Below, one piece after another: positions 1 through 7,934 of a stretch of DNA of 27,610 bases (the first letter of the stretch is position 1; each line of letters opens with the position of its first letter). The notes beneath the pieces are model-generated. The model was not told the origin of the DNA and ran no database searches. It saw only the letters and a list, made by a program, of their open reading frames with translations. Source of the stretch: an uncultured Atopostipes sp. (GTDB taxonomy: Bacteria > Bacillota > Bacilli > Lactobacillales > Carnobacteriaceae_A); the NCBI GenBank assembly GCA_910588235.1, contig CAJUOQ010000028.1:1-27610 (forward strand), given 5' to 3'. Made by a program: the position numbers and the translations under genes.

Positions 1-43
1 TGAAATTTACAGAAATAACTTATTGTAAGTGGCTAACTTAAAC

Positions 44-112
44 TTGAAATTTAGGAACGAAAGTAATTTCAAAAATATAGATAAAATGGATTTTTATTTC
101 ACAATAGTGAAA
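44..112 (+). promoter_or_regulatory. Paired palindromes upstream of the RpiR-type regulator (candidate operators)
   Basis: Two dyads lie upstream of the regulator. The first is TTGAAATT (44-51) and AATTTCAA (65-72), separated by 13 nt. The second is a perfect TTTCAC-aata-GTGAAA at 97-112. The half-sites are related (GAAA/TTTC cores). RpiR-family regulators commonly bind such dyads upstream of their own operon, so autoregulation is the simplest reading. I could not place a convincing -35/-10 pair around them. Confidence 0.4.
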
Positions 113-221
113 GTAGATTCGTAAAAGGTGGCAACTGTTGAAAACAATTTCAAAAGCTGCTATATTAAATTGGTGGCGTTATCATTGTGCTTTGGGAATT
201 TTTAAAAGGAAGGAAATCTTT

Positions 222-1058
222 ATGCAAGAGTTAGATAAAAGCGTTGTGCCGATTATTGAATCGGTATATGAAACTTTAACAGAATCAGAAAGAATTGCTG
301 CTGACTTTTTTATTAATAACGCAGAACAAGCACTAGATTTTTCGGCAAGTTATGTATCTAAGTTATTACATGTTTCTGAAGCTTCATTAACTCGTTTTGC
401 AAAAAAATGTGGGTTTTCCGGTTATCGTGAATTTATTTATGTTTACAAATTGAATATCACAGAACCTTCAAATCCTCATACTCAATTAACACAAAATGTA
501 TTGGCTGATTATGACGAAATCTTAAATAAAACATATTCTTTAATAGATGAGAAACAAATTGAGCATATCATCCAATTAATTATAAATGCAAAAAGAGTTT
601 ACTTTTATGGAATAGGAAGTTCCGGCTTAGTTGCTCAAGAAATGAAATCACGATTTATGCGTTTAGGATTAGTCTGTGATGCATTTACAGATGCAGACTT
701 AATGAAAATAAATAGTTCCTTATTAGATGAAGAATCTGTTGTTATTGCTTTATCTATTTCGAGCGATACCGCAGTAATATTAGATTCATTAGAACAAGCT
801 CAACAAAGAAATGCGAAAACAATTTTATTAACTGCAAATAGAAAGACTTCCGTTGATGAAAATTGTGATGAGGTAGTTTCAATCGCTACTCGAAAAAATT
901 TAAATTTTGGGAACCGAATTTCACCGCAATTTCCATTATTGGTTATTATTGATGTGTTATATGCTTACTTTTTAAGATCAGATATTGATTCAAGAAAGAA
1001 AATATTTTCATCTACATTAACAGCGTTAGATGAAGAAATAAAAGAAAATGGAGAATAG
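222..1058 (+). CDS. MurR/RpiR-family transcriptional regulator (HTH-SIS)
   Basis: A 278-aa DNA-binding regulator that probably senses a phosphosugar. The N-terminal RpiR-type helix-turn-helix spans about residues 40-70 (core SKLLHVSEASLTRFAKKCGF). A SIS phosphosugar-binding domain covers about 110-250, with the characteristic YGIGSSG turn near residue 130. I chose ATG 222 because AAAAGGAAGG precedes it at good spacing. The frame stays open upstream to a TTG at 138, but that extension has no ribosome site and would exceed the usual ~280 aa. It is the first gene of a tight operon: nanE starts 3 nt after its stop. By family analogy its ligand would be ManNAc-6-P or GlcNAc-6-P and it would control this operon. 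That part is inference. Confidence 0.9.
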   Translation: MQELDKSVVPIIESVYETLTESERIAADFFINNAEQALDFSASYVSKLLHVSEASLTRFAKKCGFSGYREFIYVYKLNITEPSNPHTQLTQNVLADYDEILNKTYSLIDEKQIEHIIQLIINAKRVYFYGIGSSGLVAQEMKSRFMRLGLVCDAFTDADLMKINSSLLDEESVVIALSISSDTAVILDSLEQAQQRNAKTILLTANRKTSVDENCDEVVSIATRKNLNFGNRISPQFPLLVIIDVLYAYFLRSDIDSRKKIFSSTLTALDEEIKENGE

Positions 1059-1061
1059 AAA

Positions 1062-1766
1062 ATGCAAAAAGAAGAATTTATAAAGCAAATTAAAGACGGC
1101 ATTATCGTTTCTTGCCAAGCTTTGCCTGAAGAACCTTTATACACTGAGGCAGGAGGAGTAATGCCGCTAATGGCTAAAGCTGCTGAAGAAGCAGGAGCTG
1201 TTGGTATTCGAGCTAACTCAGTAAGAGATATAAGAGAAATCAAGGAAAAAGTTGATCTTCCTATTATCGGAATTATTAAAAAAGATTATCCTCCACAGGA
1301 ACCTTTTATTACAGCAACAATGAAAGAAGTTGATGAACTTGTAGAGGTTGGTGTAGATGTTATTGCTTTAGATTGTACTAAACGTGAACGTTATGATGGA
1401 TTGACAATTAATGAGTTTATTCAAAAAATAAAAGAAAAATATCCTAATCAGTTATTTATGGCTGACATTAGTACTTTTGAGGAAGGAATTAATGCTTATG
1501 AGCAAGGCATTGACTTTGTTGGTACTACACTTTCCGGGTATACCGATTATAGTAAAAATATTCATGGCCCTGATTTTGAACTAGTTGAAAAACTGGTTGA
1601 TGAAGGTGTGGAAGTTATTGCGGAAGGTAAAATCCACAGTCCAGAACAGGCAAGAAAAATGCAAGCATTGGGAGCTGTTGGGATTGTTGTGGGAAGTGCA
1701 ATTACTAGGCCTAAAAATATTACTGCAGGATTTGTAAACGCATTAGATAATGGTATGGAGGGATAA
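1062..1766 (+). CDS. nanE: N-acetylmannosamine-6-phosphate 2-epimerase
   Basis: A 234-aa cytosolic TIM-barrel enzyme interconverting ManNAc-6-P and GlcNAc-6-P. Family hallmarks are present: the N-terminal IVSCQALPEEPL segment, GIIKKDYP (residues 70-77, with the catalytic Lys at about 73), the DCTKR loop (104-108), AEGK with the acidic catalytic residue near 188, and GSAITRP near 211-217 with the phosphate-binding Arg. Length is normal. It sits between an RpiR-type regulator and a PTS IIBC permease, with only 1 nt between its stop and the permease ATG. The permease ribosome site GGAGGG lies inside its last codons, so translational coupling is likely. There is no NanA lyase or NanK kinase beside it, which suggests the sugar arrives already phosphorylated. 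Confidence 0.95.
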   Translation: MQKEEFIKQIKDGIIVSCQALPEEPLYTEAGGVMPLMAKAAEEAGAVGIRANSVRDIREIKEKVDLPIIGIIKKDYPPQEPFITATMKEVDELVEVGVDVIALDCTKRERYDGLTINEFIQKIKEKYPNQLFMADISTFEEGINAYEQGIDFVGTTLSGYTDYSKNIHGPDFELVEKLVDEGVEVIAEGKIHSPEQARKMQALGAVGIVVGSAITRPKNITAGFVNALDNGMEG

Positions 1767-1767
1767 A

Positions 1768-3270
1768 ATGTTTAAAAAATTATCAAAATTGGGACAAGCT
1801 TTAATGCTACCTATTTCTATATTACCTATAGCAGGATTACTGCTGGGTCTTGGAGGAGCGTTATCTAATCCAGCAACTATCAATGCTTTTCCTGTGCTAG
1901 ATCAGAATTGGCTTCAAACAATATTACAAGTAATGAATGCAGCTGGAGATGCTGTTTTTGGAAATTTACCTTTAATATTTGCTATTGGTATTGCTGCTGG
2001 ACTTGCTGAAGGAGACAAAGGAACTGCTGGTTTAGCAGGAGCTGTTTCTTTTGTTGTATTTACTGGAACTCTAGGTATTTTAGCATCCCTATTTTTAGGA
2101 GAAGAAGCAGTTGTAGATACTGGAGTACTAGGAGCAATTGTTATTGGATTAACAGTTGTTTTCCTCCATAACAAGTACCGAATGATCCAATTACCACAAT
2201 TTTTAGGATTTTTTGGTGGTTCGCGTTTTATACCAATTGTTTCCTCGTTAGCAGCAATTATTATCGGAGCAATTTTCTTTATAATCTGGCCGCCTATTCA
2301 GGAACTATTAGTAGTTGCAGGTGGATATATCGCTGAAATGGGAAGTTTTGGCTCTTTCTTATATGGATTTTTATTAAGATTAACTGGGGCAGTAGGTCTA
2401 CATCATGCGGTTTATCCATTGTTTTGGTATACAGAATTAGGTGGAACAGAAGTAGTAGCAGGAGAAGCTATCACTGGCGCTCAAAATATATTCTTTGCCC
2501 AATTAGCTGATTCCAGCCATACAGGTTTATATACTTACGGTTCTAGATTTTTCGCTGGTCGTTTTGCGACTATGATGTTTGGTCTACCTGCTGCTTCTAT
2601 TGCAATGTTACAAACTCTTCCAAAAAAGAACCGAAAGAAAAACGCAGGTTTATATATAAGTAATGCATTTACTTCATTTTTTACAGGAATTACAGAGCCG
2701 ATTGAATATGCATTCTTATTTGCAGCTCCGTGGCTATATGTTATTCATGCAATCTTAGATGGGTTATCATTCTTTATGGCAGATATTTTAAATATAAGGA
2801 TTGCTAATTCATTTTCAGGCGGATTAATTGATTATTTATTATTTGGCGTTTTACAAGGAAATGCCTCTACCAACTGGGTCCGAGTCCTTCCATTAGGTCT
2901 CGCTTGGGCATTAATTTATTATGTAGTCTTTAGATTCTGTATCAATAAATTTAAAGTGGCTATTCCAGGTTCTGAAGTAGAGGAACAAGATGTAGATTCT
3001 TCAAGTTCATCAAAGGATAATACTTTGACAGAAGAAGCTCAAATAATTATCACTGCCTTGGGTGAGGAAGCTAATATTGAAAACGTTACAGCATGTGCGA
3101 CACGATTAAGAGTTTCAGTCGCAGATAATCAGATAGTAGATAAAGATTCTATTAAAAAACTGGGAGCTTCAGCAGTCTTTGAAGTTGATGGAGGCGTCCA
3201 AGCAGTATTTGGTGGAAAAGCTAATATATTAAGCCAAGAAATTAACCAACAATTGGGAACAGATGATTAA
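1768..3270 (+). CDS. PTS sugar transporter EIIBC, glucose/GlcNAc family (probable amino-sugar permease)
   Basis: A 500-aa membrane permease that imports and phosphorylates a sugar using phosphate from a separate EIIA. The EIIC part (about residues 1-390) has many hydrophobic helices, a GLHHAVYPLFW segment and the conserved substrate motif GITEPIEYAFLF. A Ser-rich linker follows. The C-terminal EIIB domain carries the phosphoryl-accepting Cys443 in TACATRLR. No EIIA domain is present, so a general EIIA-Glc-like protein must donate phosphate. Start ATG 1768 follows GGAGGGATAAA; an in-frame upstream start at 1750 lies inside nanE and has no better site. Co-transcription with nanE makes ManNAc the best substrate guess. 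GlcNAc or another amino sugar is possible. A terminator follows at 3326-3366. Confidence 0.88.
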   Translation: MFKKLSKLGQALMLPISILPIAGLLLGLGGALSNPATINAFPVLDQNWLQTILQVMNAAGDAVFGNLPLIFAIGIAAGLAEGDKGTAGLAGAVSFVVFTGTLGILASLFLGEEAVVDTGVLGAIVIGLTVVFLHNKYRMIQLPQFLGFFGGSRFIPIVSSLAAIIIGAIFFIIWPPIQELLVVAGGYIAEMGSFGSFLYGFLLRLTGAVGLHHAVYPLFWYTELGGTEVVAGEAITGAQNIFFAQLADSSHTGLYTYGSRFFAGRFATMMFGLPAASIAMLQTLPKKNRKKNAGLYISNAFTSFFTGITEPIEYAFLFAAPWLYVIHAILDGLSFFMADILNIRIANSFSGGLIDYLLFGVLQGNASTNWVRVLPLGLAWALIYYVVFRFCINKFKVAIPGSEVEEQDVDSSSSSKDNTLTEEAQIIITALGEEANIENVTACATRLRVSVADNQIVDKDSIKKLGASAVFEVDGGVQAVFGGKANILSQEINQQLGTDD

Positions 3271-3325
3271 AAATAGTCTTCATAAAGACAATTTAAATAA
3301 AGAATTAAAACATAAAATAAACCAG

Positions 3326-3366
3326 AGAAACCAGCTAACTTATTTTCGAGTTAGCGGTTTCTTTTT
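3326..3366 (+). terminator. Rho-independent terminator of the nanE-PTS operon
   Basis: Stem AGAAACC-(A)-GCTAACT pairs with AGTTAGC-GGTTTCT, with one bulged A and an ~8-nt loop. A T-run follows (TTTTT at 3362-3366). It lies about 55 nt after the permease stop. Confidence 0.85.
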
Positions 3367-3451
3367 GCTTAAAATTAAAAAAAATTCTGTAGGGTATGCT
3401 AGAAAATGATTTAAAATATGGAATCTCAAAAAAGTCTACAATTCTAATCAG

Positions 3452-3479
3452 TTGACATAAAGTTCAAGAGGAATATAAT
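3452..3479 (+). promoter_or_regulatory. Sigma-A promoter of the sugar ABC operon
   Basis: TTGACA (3452-3457) and TATAAT (3474-3479) are both perfect consensus hexamers with a 16-bp spacer. Transcription would start near 3486, giving a leader of about 180 nt before the lipoprotein ATG at 3664. A weaker extra TATAAT lies at 3582-3587 without a recognisable -35. Confidence 0.8.
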
Positions 3480-3485
3480 AATAAA

Positions 3486-3501
3486 AAGAAATCGGTTTCT
3501 T
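3486..3501 (+). promoter_or_regulatory. LacI/GalR-type operator at the transcription start
   Basis: AAGAAAT-CG-GTTTCTT is a 16-bp near-perfect palindrome (one mismatched pair) centred on CG, the usual core of LacI/GalR-family operators. It starts about 7 bp after the -10 of the consensus promoter, so a bound repressor would block initiation. No LacI-type regulator gene is visible in the window, so the cognate protein would be encoded elsewhere. Confidence 0.55.
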
Positions 3502-3552
3502 AAAGGTGGATAAACTTCTGCTTTACTGGTAATTGAGCATGAATTTACGTTG

Positions 3553-3566
3553 AATCATTAATGATT
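3553..3566. repeat. 14-bp perfect palindrome in the ABC operon leader
   Basis: AATCATT-AATGATT is self-complementary and lies in the ~180-nt untranslated leader between promoter and lipoprotein gene. It could be a second operator or incidental, since AT-rich palindromes of this length arise by chance. Confidence 0.3.
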
Positions 3567-3663
3567 GGAGAATAAAAGTAGTATAATGAGAGCATTTTTA
3601 TACTCATTAATTAAGACGTCAATTCAACTCACATATAAAATACTGATATATGGAGGACTTACC

Positions 3664-5016
3664 ATGAAAAAAAGATACTTATTGGGTTTCCTAGTACTGT
3701 TAATGATTTTAGGAGCATGTGGGAGCAATGAAACCACAGACAATCCTAACGAGGATACGACTACGAACGAGGGCTCTAATGTTTTACAAGTTTCTTATCC
3801 GTCGTGGTGGGAAGATTGGTTTGTTGATTTAAAGGAAGATTTTGAAGCACAAAATGAAGGGATAGAAGTAGAATTGATCCCTTTATTTGATGACACAACA
3901 ACTAAACAAGCAATGATGATGCAATCACCAGAAACCGCTCCCGATGTAGCGGTTGAAGATACCTTCGTTCTTAATTCGGATGTTAATGCGGATTACTTAA
4001 GTTCCATGCAAGAGATGGTCGATAGCTGGGAGGAATGGGAACAAATAAGTGACACCGTAAAAGAGGGTGTAACTGCGGAAGATGGAGAGATTTATGGGGT
4101 GCCCTTTAGTACAGATGTTCAAGGATTATGGTTTAACAAAGAAATATTTTCTGAAGCAGGGATTGAAGATTTTGCGCCTGAGAGTTGGGCAGATATCCTA
4201 GACGCTGCCAGAACGATCCGCGACGAAGGTTCCGATGTTATCCCGCTATTTATATATGCAACGAAAGCAACGGGAGAAGCAACTTCCATGCGTACTTTCC
4301 AAACCCTTTATAGTGGGACAGGGTCTGAATTATATAATGTCGACGAATCTAAATGGGTGATTGATACACCAGCGCTTGAGGACACTTTTTCTTTTATTCA
4401 AACTATCTATGAAGAAAATTTAGGCCCCTCTTTAAGTGTTGCCTCAAACAGTCAAGTGGGGACACAGTTAGCAGAGCAAATGATGCCGGATAATGAAGTA
4501 GCAATGGTTATTGACGGAAACTGGGTGACGGGCACTTGGCGTCGTGGCGATACGGCAGAACCTTATGACAATGCGATGGATATTTGGGGCTTCTTACCCT
4601 TACCGACTCAAGAAGGGCAAGATCCAGGTTTTACTTCGATGTCAGGTGGTTGGGCCTTTTCGATCCCAACACATGCAGGAAATAAGGAACTAGCTGAAGA
4701 ATTCATTCAAATGGCAGTCGATCAAGAACATCAATTAGACTATGTATTGCAAACAGGGGATATGACTGTTCGTTCGGACGTTGCTGAAAGTGAAAATTAC
4801 TTAAACCAAGAAGTGAGTAATTACAAAGAAGCAGATGAAATTTTAGAATACACAAATTTCCGTCCGACGGCTGATGCTTATGCGACTATTTCGACGCATA
4901 TTCAAGAAGTTGTAGAAAATGTGGCTTCTGGTTCATACACTCCGGAAGAAGCAGCTCAACAATATGAAGAAGGTTTAATACGTATTGTTGGCGAAGATAA
5001 TATTATCAAAAATTGA
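3664..5016 (+). CDS. Sugar ABC transporter substrate-binding lipoprotein
   Basis: A 450-aa extracytoplasmic solute-binding protein of family 1 (MalE-like), the capture subunit of a carbohydrate importer. It has a lipoprotein signal: basic MKKR, a hydrophobic stretch, then LGAC with Cys19 as the lipid anchor. An acidic/Thr-rich linker and the periplasmic-binding fold follow. ATG 3664 is chosen because TGGAGGACT precedes it and it places the signal peptide at the N-terminus. Upstream in-frame starts (TTG 3565, ATG 3586) would bury the signal. It leads the operon with two permease genes. A hairpin terminator separates it from them, which fits the common need for excess binding protein. The substrate is not evident from sequence; an oligosaccharide is likely. 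Confidence 0.9.
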   Translation: MKKRYLLGFLVLLMILGACGSNETTDNPNEDTTTNEGSNVLQVSYPSWWEDWFVDLKEDFEAQNEGIEVELIPLFDDTTTKQAMMMQSPETAPDVAVEDTFVLNSDVNADYLSSMQEMVDSWEEWEQISDTVKEGVTAEDGEIYGVPFSTDVQGLWFNKEIFSEAGIEDFAPESWADILDAARTIRDEGSDVIPLFIYATKATGEATSMRTFQTLYSGTGSELYNVDESKWVIDTPALEDTFSFIQTIYEENLGPSLSVASNSQVGTQLAEQMMPDNEVAMVIDGNWVTGTWRRGDTAEPYDNAMDIWGFLPLPTQEGQDPGFTSMSGGWAFSIPTHAGNKELAEEFIQMAVDQEHQLDYVLQTGDMTVRSDVAESENYLNQEVSNYKEADEILEYTNFRPTADAYATISTHIQEVVENVASGSYTPEEAAQQYEEGLIRIVGEDNIIKN

Positions 5017-5028
5017 CAAAAAACGTTT

Positions 5029-5052
5029 AAGGGCCTATCAAAGGCCCTTTTT
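5029..5052 (+). terminator. Intercistronic attenuating terminator
   Basis: Stem AAGGGCCT (5029-5036) pairs with AGGCCCTT (5042-5049), loop ATCAA, followed by more Ts. It starts 13 nt after the lipoprotein stop and ends about 26 nt before the first permease ATG. With no promoter seen after it, it likely acts as a partial terminator setting a high lipoprotein:permease ratio, or as a 3' stabiliser of the lipoprotein mRNA. Confidence 0.75.
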
Positions 5053-5078
5053 CTGTACTATGGATAAGGGGCGATCGT

Positions 5079-5972
5079 ATGGCAACTTCAGAAACATCAA
5101 ATAGAAAAAGAATGTTTAAACAGACGATATTATTTTTACTTCCCTCACTGATTTTATTAATTGTTTTCTTTATTGGGCCGGTCATTTTAACTTTTTTCTT
5201 TTCCTTTACTGATTTCTCTCTGACTGGGACAACAGCTCGCGAAGTTAGTTTTGTAGGGTTTAATAATTTCAAAAACCTTTTTGCAGATCCGAGATTCTTT
5301 TCCGCTTTTTCATCGACAATGATCTTTTTGCTGGCTTCAGGGATTATCGGGCAACAGCTATTAGGATTTGTTGTTGCTTATTTAATGCAAAAGAAAAACC
5401 CTCTTTTTAGAAAAATTGTGGGAGCTACAATTATGGCAGGGTGGGTGACCCCAGAACTTATCGTTGCTATTTCTTTTGTAACTTTCTTACATGATGGTGG
5501 GACATTGAACGAATTTATTACTCAATTAGGTTTTGAACCGATTTCTTGGTTATTTGAATATCCCATGACCTCGATTGTTATTGCAAATATTTGGCAAGGT
5601 TCGGCCTTATCTATGTTAATGTTTCAATCAGCGCTAGATGCTATACCTGATTCATTATACGAAGCAGCAGAGATTGATGGGGCGAGTTCATGGAAGCAAT
5701 TGACGAATATTACCTTTCCCATGATCAAAAGCACCATCTTTACCAATCTAGTCATTATTACATTGAGTACATTAGGGGTATTCACCTTAATTTATACAAT
5801 GACCGGTGGAGGACCTTCTGGACAAACGGCTACGTTACCAGTATTTATGTATGAGCAAGCGTTTGTTAATTATCAATTAGGTTATGGAACAGCCATCGCT
5901 TTAGTCATTTTAGCTTTCGGGATTTTATTAAGTATTCTATACATTCGACTGCTTCGTGTTGAAGATAAATAG
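5079..5972 (+). CDS. Sugar ABC transporter permease, MalF type
   Basis: A 297-aa inner-membrane subunit with six predicted hydrophobic helices, the first at about residues 14-40. Near residues 190-215 it has the binding-protein-dependent transporter EAA loop (EAAEIDGASSWKQL...ITFPMIK), which contacts the ATPase. ATG 5079 follows AAGGGGCGATCGT. The second permease starts about 12 nt after its stop. No ATP-binding subunit is encoded nearby; in Lactobacillales such CUT1 importers often share an MsmK/MalK-like ATPase encoded elsewhere, so that is the likely arrangement here. Confidence 0.9.
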   Translation: MATSETSNRKRMFKQTILFLLPSLILLIVFFIGPVILTFFFSFTDFSLTGTTAREVSFVGFNNFKNLFADPRFFSAFSSTMIFLLASGIIGQQLLGFVVAYLMQKKNPLFRKIVGATIMAGWVTPELIVAISFVTFLHDGGTLNEFITQLGFEPISWLFEYPMTSIVIANIWQGSALSMLMFQSALDAIPDSLYEAAEIDGASSWKQLTNITFPMIKSTIFTNLVIITLSTLGVFTLIYTMTGGGPSGQTATLPVFMYEQAFVNYQLGYGTAIALVILAFGILLSILYIRLLRVEDK

Positions 5973-5984
5973 GGAGTGAGCACA

Positions 5985-6809
5985 TTGAAAAAGAGTAAAT
6001 CAAGTGTTGTTTTGGGGTATCTATTTTTAACCTTACTAGCTATTGTATTTATTATTCCCTTGCTATGGGTGATAGTAGCTTCGTTGGATGCAGAGGCTAG
6101 TCAAGTTTTAAAAATACCAGAAAACCCAACTTTAAATAATTATGTCTCAGTGATCACAAGCGAAGGGAATCAACAGGCTTTTATAAATGGATTGTTTTTA
6201 TCTGGAGGCCAGACGATTCTTGTAGTATTTCTCTCGATCATCGCGTCCTATCCGCTGTCGCGTTTTACTTTGAAACATAAGCAAAAATTTATGCTCAATA
6301 TCTTATTTATGACTTCACTTCCTATTACAGCAGTCATGGTTCCTGTCTATCAGCTGTTTATCTTATTTAATTTGACAGATTCTTTAGTGGCGACGATGTT
6401 GTTTCTAACGGCCTCGCAATTACCTTTTGGTATTTGGATGACTAAAAACTTTATGGATGATGTTTCGGTGGATTTAGAAGAAGCCGCATGGATTGATGGA
6501 GCTTCTAAACTAGAAGGCATTCGGAAAGTGATTTTGCCGTTAATGAAACCAGGAATTTTTACAGTGGCCATTTTTACTTTTATAGGAAGTTGGGGGAACT
6601 TTTTTGTCCCTTATATTCTATTATCCTCTCCAAGTAAATTGCCTGCTTCCGTTACTTTATACCAATTTTTCGGGCAATACGGTTATGCAGCCTATGGACA
6701 ACTAGCTGCTTATTCCGTGTTATATATGTTGCCAACATTTATTCTGTATTATTTCGCTCAGAACTACATGTCTAAAGGCTTTTCAATGAGCGGAGCTTCG
6801 AAAGGATGA
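5985..6809 (+). CDS. Sugar ABC transporter permease, MalG type
   Basis: A 274-aa inner-membrane partner of the preceding permease, with about six hydrophobic helices. Its EAA loop reads EEAAWIDGASKLEGIRKVIL and is followed by PLMKPG. I prefer TTG 5985 (protein MKKSKSS...) because the ribosome site GGGAG overlaps the upstream stop and sits 8 nt before it. An in-frame GTG at 5976 overlaps that same Shine-Dalgarno and is less likely. It ends the operon, with a strong bidirectional terminator at 6867-6894. A helix-rich start with a basic Lys cluster and a C-terminus near the last helix match the usual MalG layout. Confidence 0.88.
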   Translation: MKKSKSSVVLGYLFLTLLAIVFIIPLLWVIVASLDAEASQVLKIPENPTLNNYVSVITSEGNQQAFINGLFLSGGQTILVVFLSIIASYPLSRFTLKHKQKFMLNILFMTSLPITAVMVPVYQLFILFNLTDSLVATMLFLTASQLPFGIWMTKNFMDDVSVDLEEAAWIDGASKLEGIRKVILPLMKPGIFTVAIFTFIGSWGNFFVPYILLSSPSKLPASVTLYQFFGQYGYAAYGQLAAYSVLYMLPTFILYYFAQNYMSKGFSMSGASKG

Positions 6810-6866
6810 CAGTTATTAGTCGTTGAAATTATTATGAGTGAACGACTGAACAATAAAATGGACACA

Positions 6867-6894
6867 AAAAATCCTCGCCATCGCGAGGATTTTT
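6867..6894. terminator. Bidirectional terminator between convergent units
   Basis: AAAAATCCTCGC (6867-6878) pairs with GCGAGGATTTTT (6883-6894) around the loop CATC. The A-run and T-run allow termination from both sides: the ABC operon (+) and the hydroquinone reductase gene (-), whose stop is 13 nt away. Confidence 0.9.
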
Positions 6895-6906
6895 CTCTTT
6901 ATACAA

Positions 6907-7869
6907 TTAATAATCCAAGCTCCAGTCAATTTCTGGTCCTTTAGGCACGATGCCGTTAGGGTTAATCGTGTCATGACTGCGGTAATAATGTTCCTTGATG
7001 TGATCGAAGTTAACGGTTTTAGCGATTCCTGGCCAATTGTACAATTCTCTTGTATAACGCCATAAGTTCTCATAGTCGACCAGTCGTTTTAAATTACATT
7101 TGAAATGCCCATAATAAACCGAGTCAAAACGTACAAGGGTTGTGAAGAGACGCCAATCAGCTTCAGTAATTTGATTGCCGACTAAATATTCATTTGTTTC
7201 AAAGTGTTCTTCCAGTTTATCTAATTCTTCAAAAAGTTTTGTGACTTCTTCTTCGTAAACGCTTTGTTCGGTCGCAAAACCAGCTTTATAAACACCATTG
7301 TTCACTGTGTTATAAATTTCATCATTGACTTCGTCGATTTCAGGAAGCAACTCTTCCGGCGCATAATCATAGTCGCTGCTCCCTAAACCTTCAAAGGCCC
7401 AGTTAAACATGCGCATAATTTCCGAAGATTCGTTGTTTACGATCGTCTCTTTCTTTTTGTCCCAAAGTACAGGTACGGTTACACGCCCGCTGTATTCTGG
7501 TTCTGCTTTTGTATAGATTTCGTACATATAGTCTGCATCCATAACTGGATCAGGAACGACACCTGGTGCAGGATCAAAAGTCCATCCATGTTCAGCCATT
7601 AAAGGATTGACAACCGAAACGGAAATAATGTCTTCAAGTCCTTTTAAACTACGCATAATCATTGCGCGACTAGCCCATGGACAAGCATACGAAATGTATA
7701 AATGATAACGATGAGGTTCTGCTTTAAATCCTCCTTCGCCTGTTGGACCAGGGCTTCCATCAGGAGTTATCCAATTCCGAAATTGCGAATCTGAACGAAT
7801 GAAGCGTCCACCTGTTTTATCCGTATCATACCATTGATCATACCACTTACCATCTACTAGTAGTCCCAT
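6907..7869 (-). CDS. Glutathionyl-hydroquinone reductase (Xi-class GST, YqjG/EcfA4-like)
   Basis: A 320-aa cytosolic enzyme of the YqjG/ECM4/PcpF family. These reduce glutathionyl-hydroquinones to free hydroquinones, with glutathione as the second thiol. The thioredoxin-like N-terminal half carries the catalytic Cys63 in YACPWASR, the same position as in E. coli YqjG as I recall it. An alpha-helical GST C-terminal domain follows, with the family's NEYLVGNQITEADWRLFTTLVRFD segment near residues 220-245. Length is typical. ATG at 7869 has AGAGGAAG upstream. It is a single gene, convergent with the ABC operon. It implies that the cell makes or imports glutathione. The CatE-like dioxygenase nearby points to the same quinone/catechol stress. 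Confidence 0.9.
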   Translation of the reverse strand: MGLLVDGKWYDQWYDTDKTGGRFIRSDSQFRNWITPDGSPGPTGEGGFKAEPHRYHLYISYACPWASRAMIMRSLKGLEDIISVSVVNPLMAEHGWTFDPAPGVVPDPVMDADYMYEIYTKAEPEYSGRVTVPVLWDKKKETIVNNESSEIMRMFNWAFEGLGSSDYDYAPEELLPEIDEVNDEIYNTVNNGVYKAGFATEQSVYEEEVTKLFEELDKLEEHFETNEYLVGNQITEADWRLFTTLVRFDSVYYGHFKCNLKRLVDYENLWRYTRELYNWPGIAKTVNFDHIKEHYYRSHDTINPNGIVPKGPEIDWSLDY

Positions 7870-7934
7870 TGAATCTTCCTCTCTTTATTTTCTTCTACTT
7901 TATTATATGTGGCAAACAGCGTAACTTCAATTAA

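Noticed and set aside
128..140. T-box-like AAGGTGGCAAC in the leader of the first operon
   Set aside because: It departs from the AGGGTGGNACCGCG core, no specifier stem or antiterminator is visible, and the downstream genes are not amino-acid-related.
138..221. A 28-residue N-terminal extension of the RpiR-type regulator from TTG 138
   Set aside because: No ribosome site precedes it, whereas ATG 222 has AAAAGGAAGG and matches the family's N-terminus.
5019..5028. AAACGTTT after the lipoprotein gene as a LacI/CcpA-type operator
   Set aside because: Too short, with no promoter nearby, and adjacent to a terminator. Likely chance in AT-rich DNA.
6818..6847. AGTCGTT...AACGACT hairpin just after the ABC permease as a terminator
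   Set aside because: A 7-bp stem with a 16-nt loop and no T-run. The strong terminator at 6867-6894 explains the transcript end.
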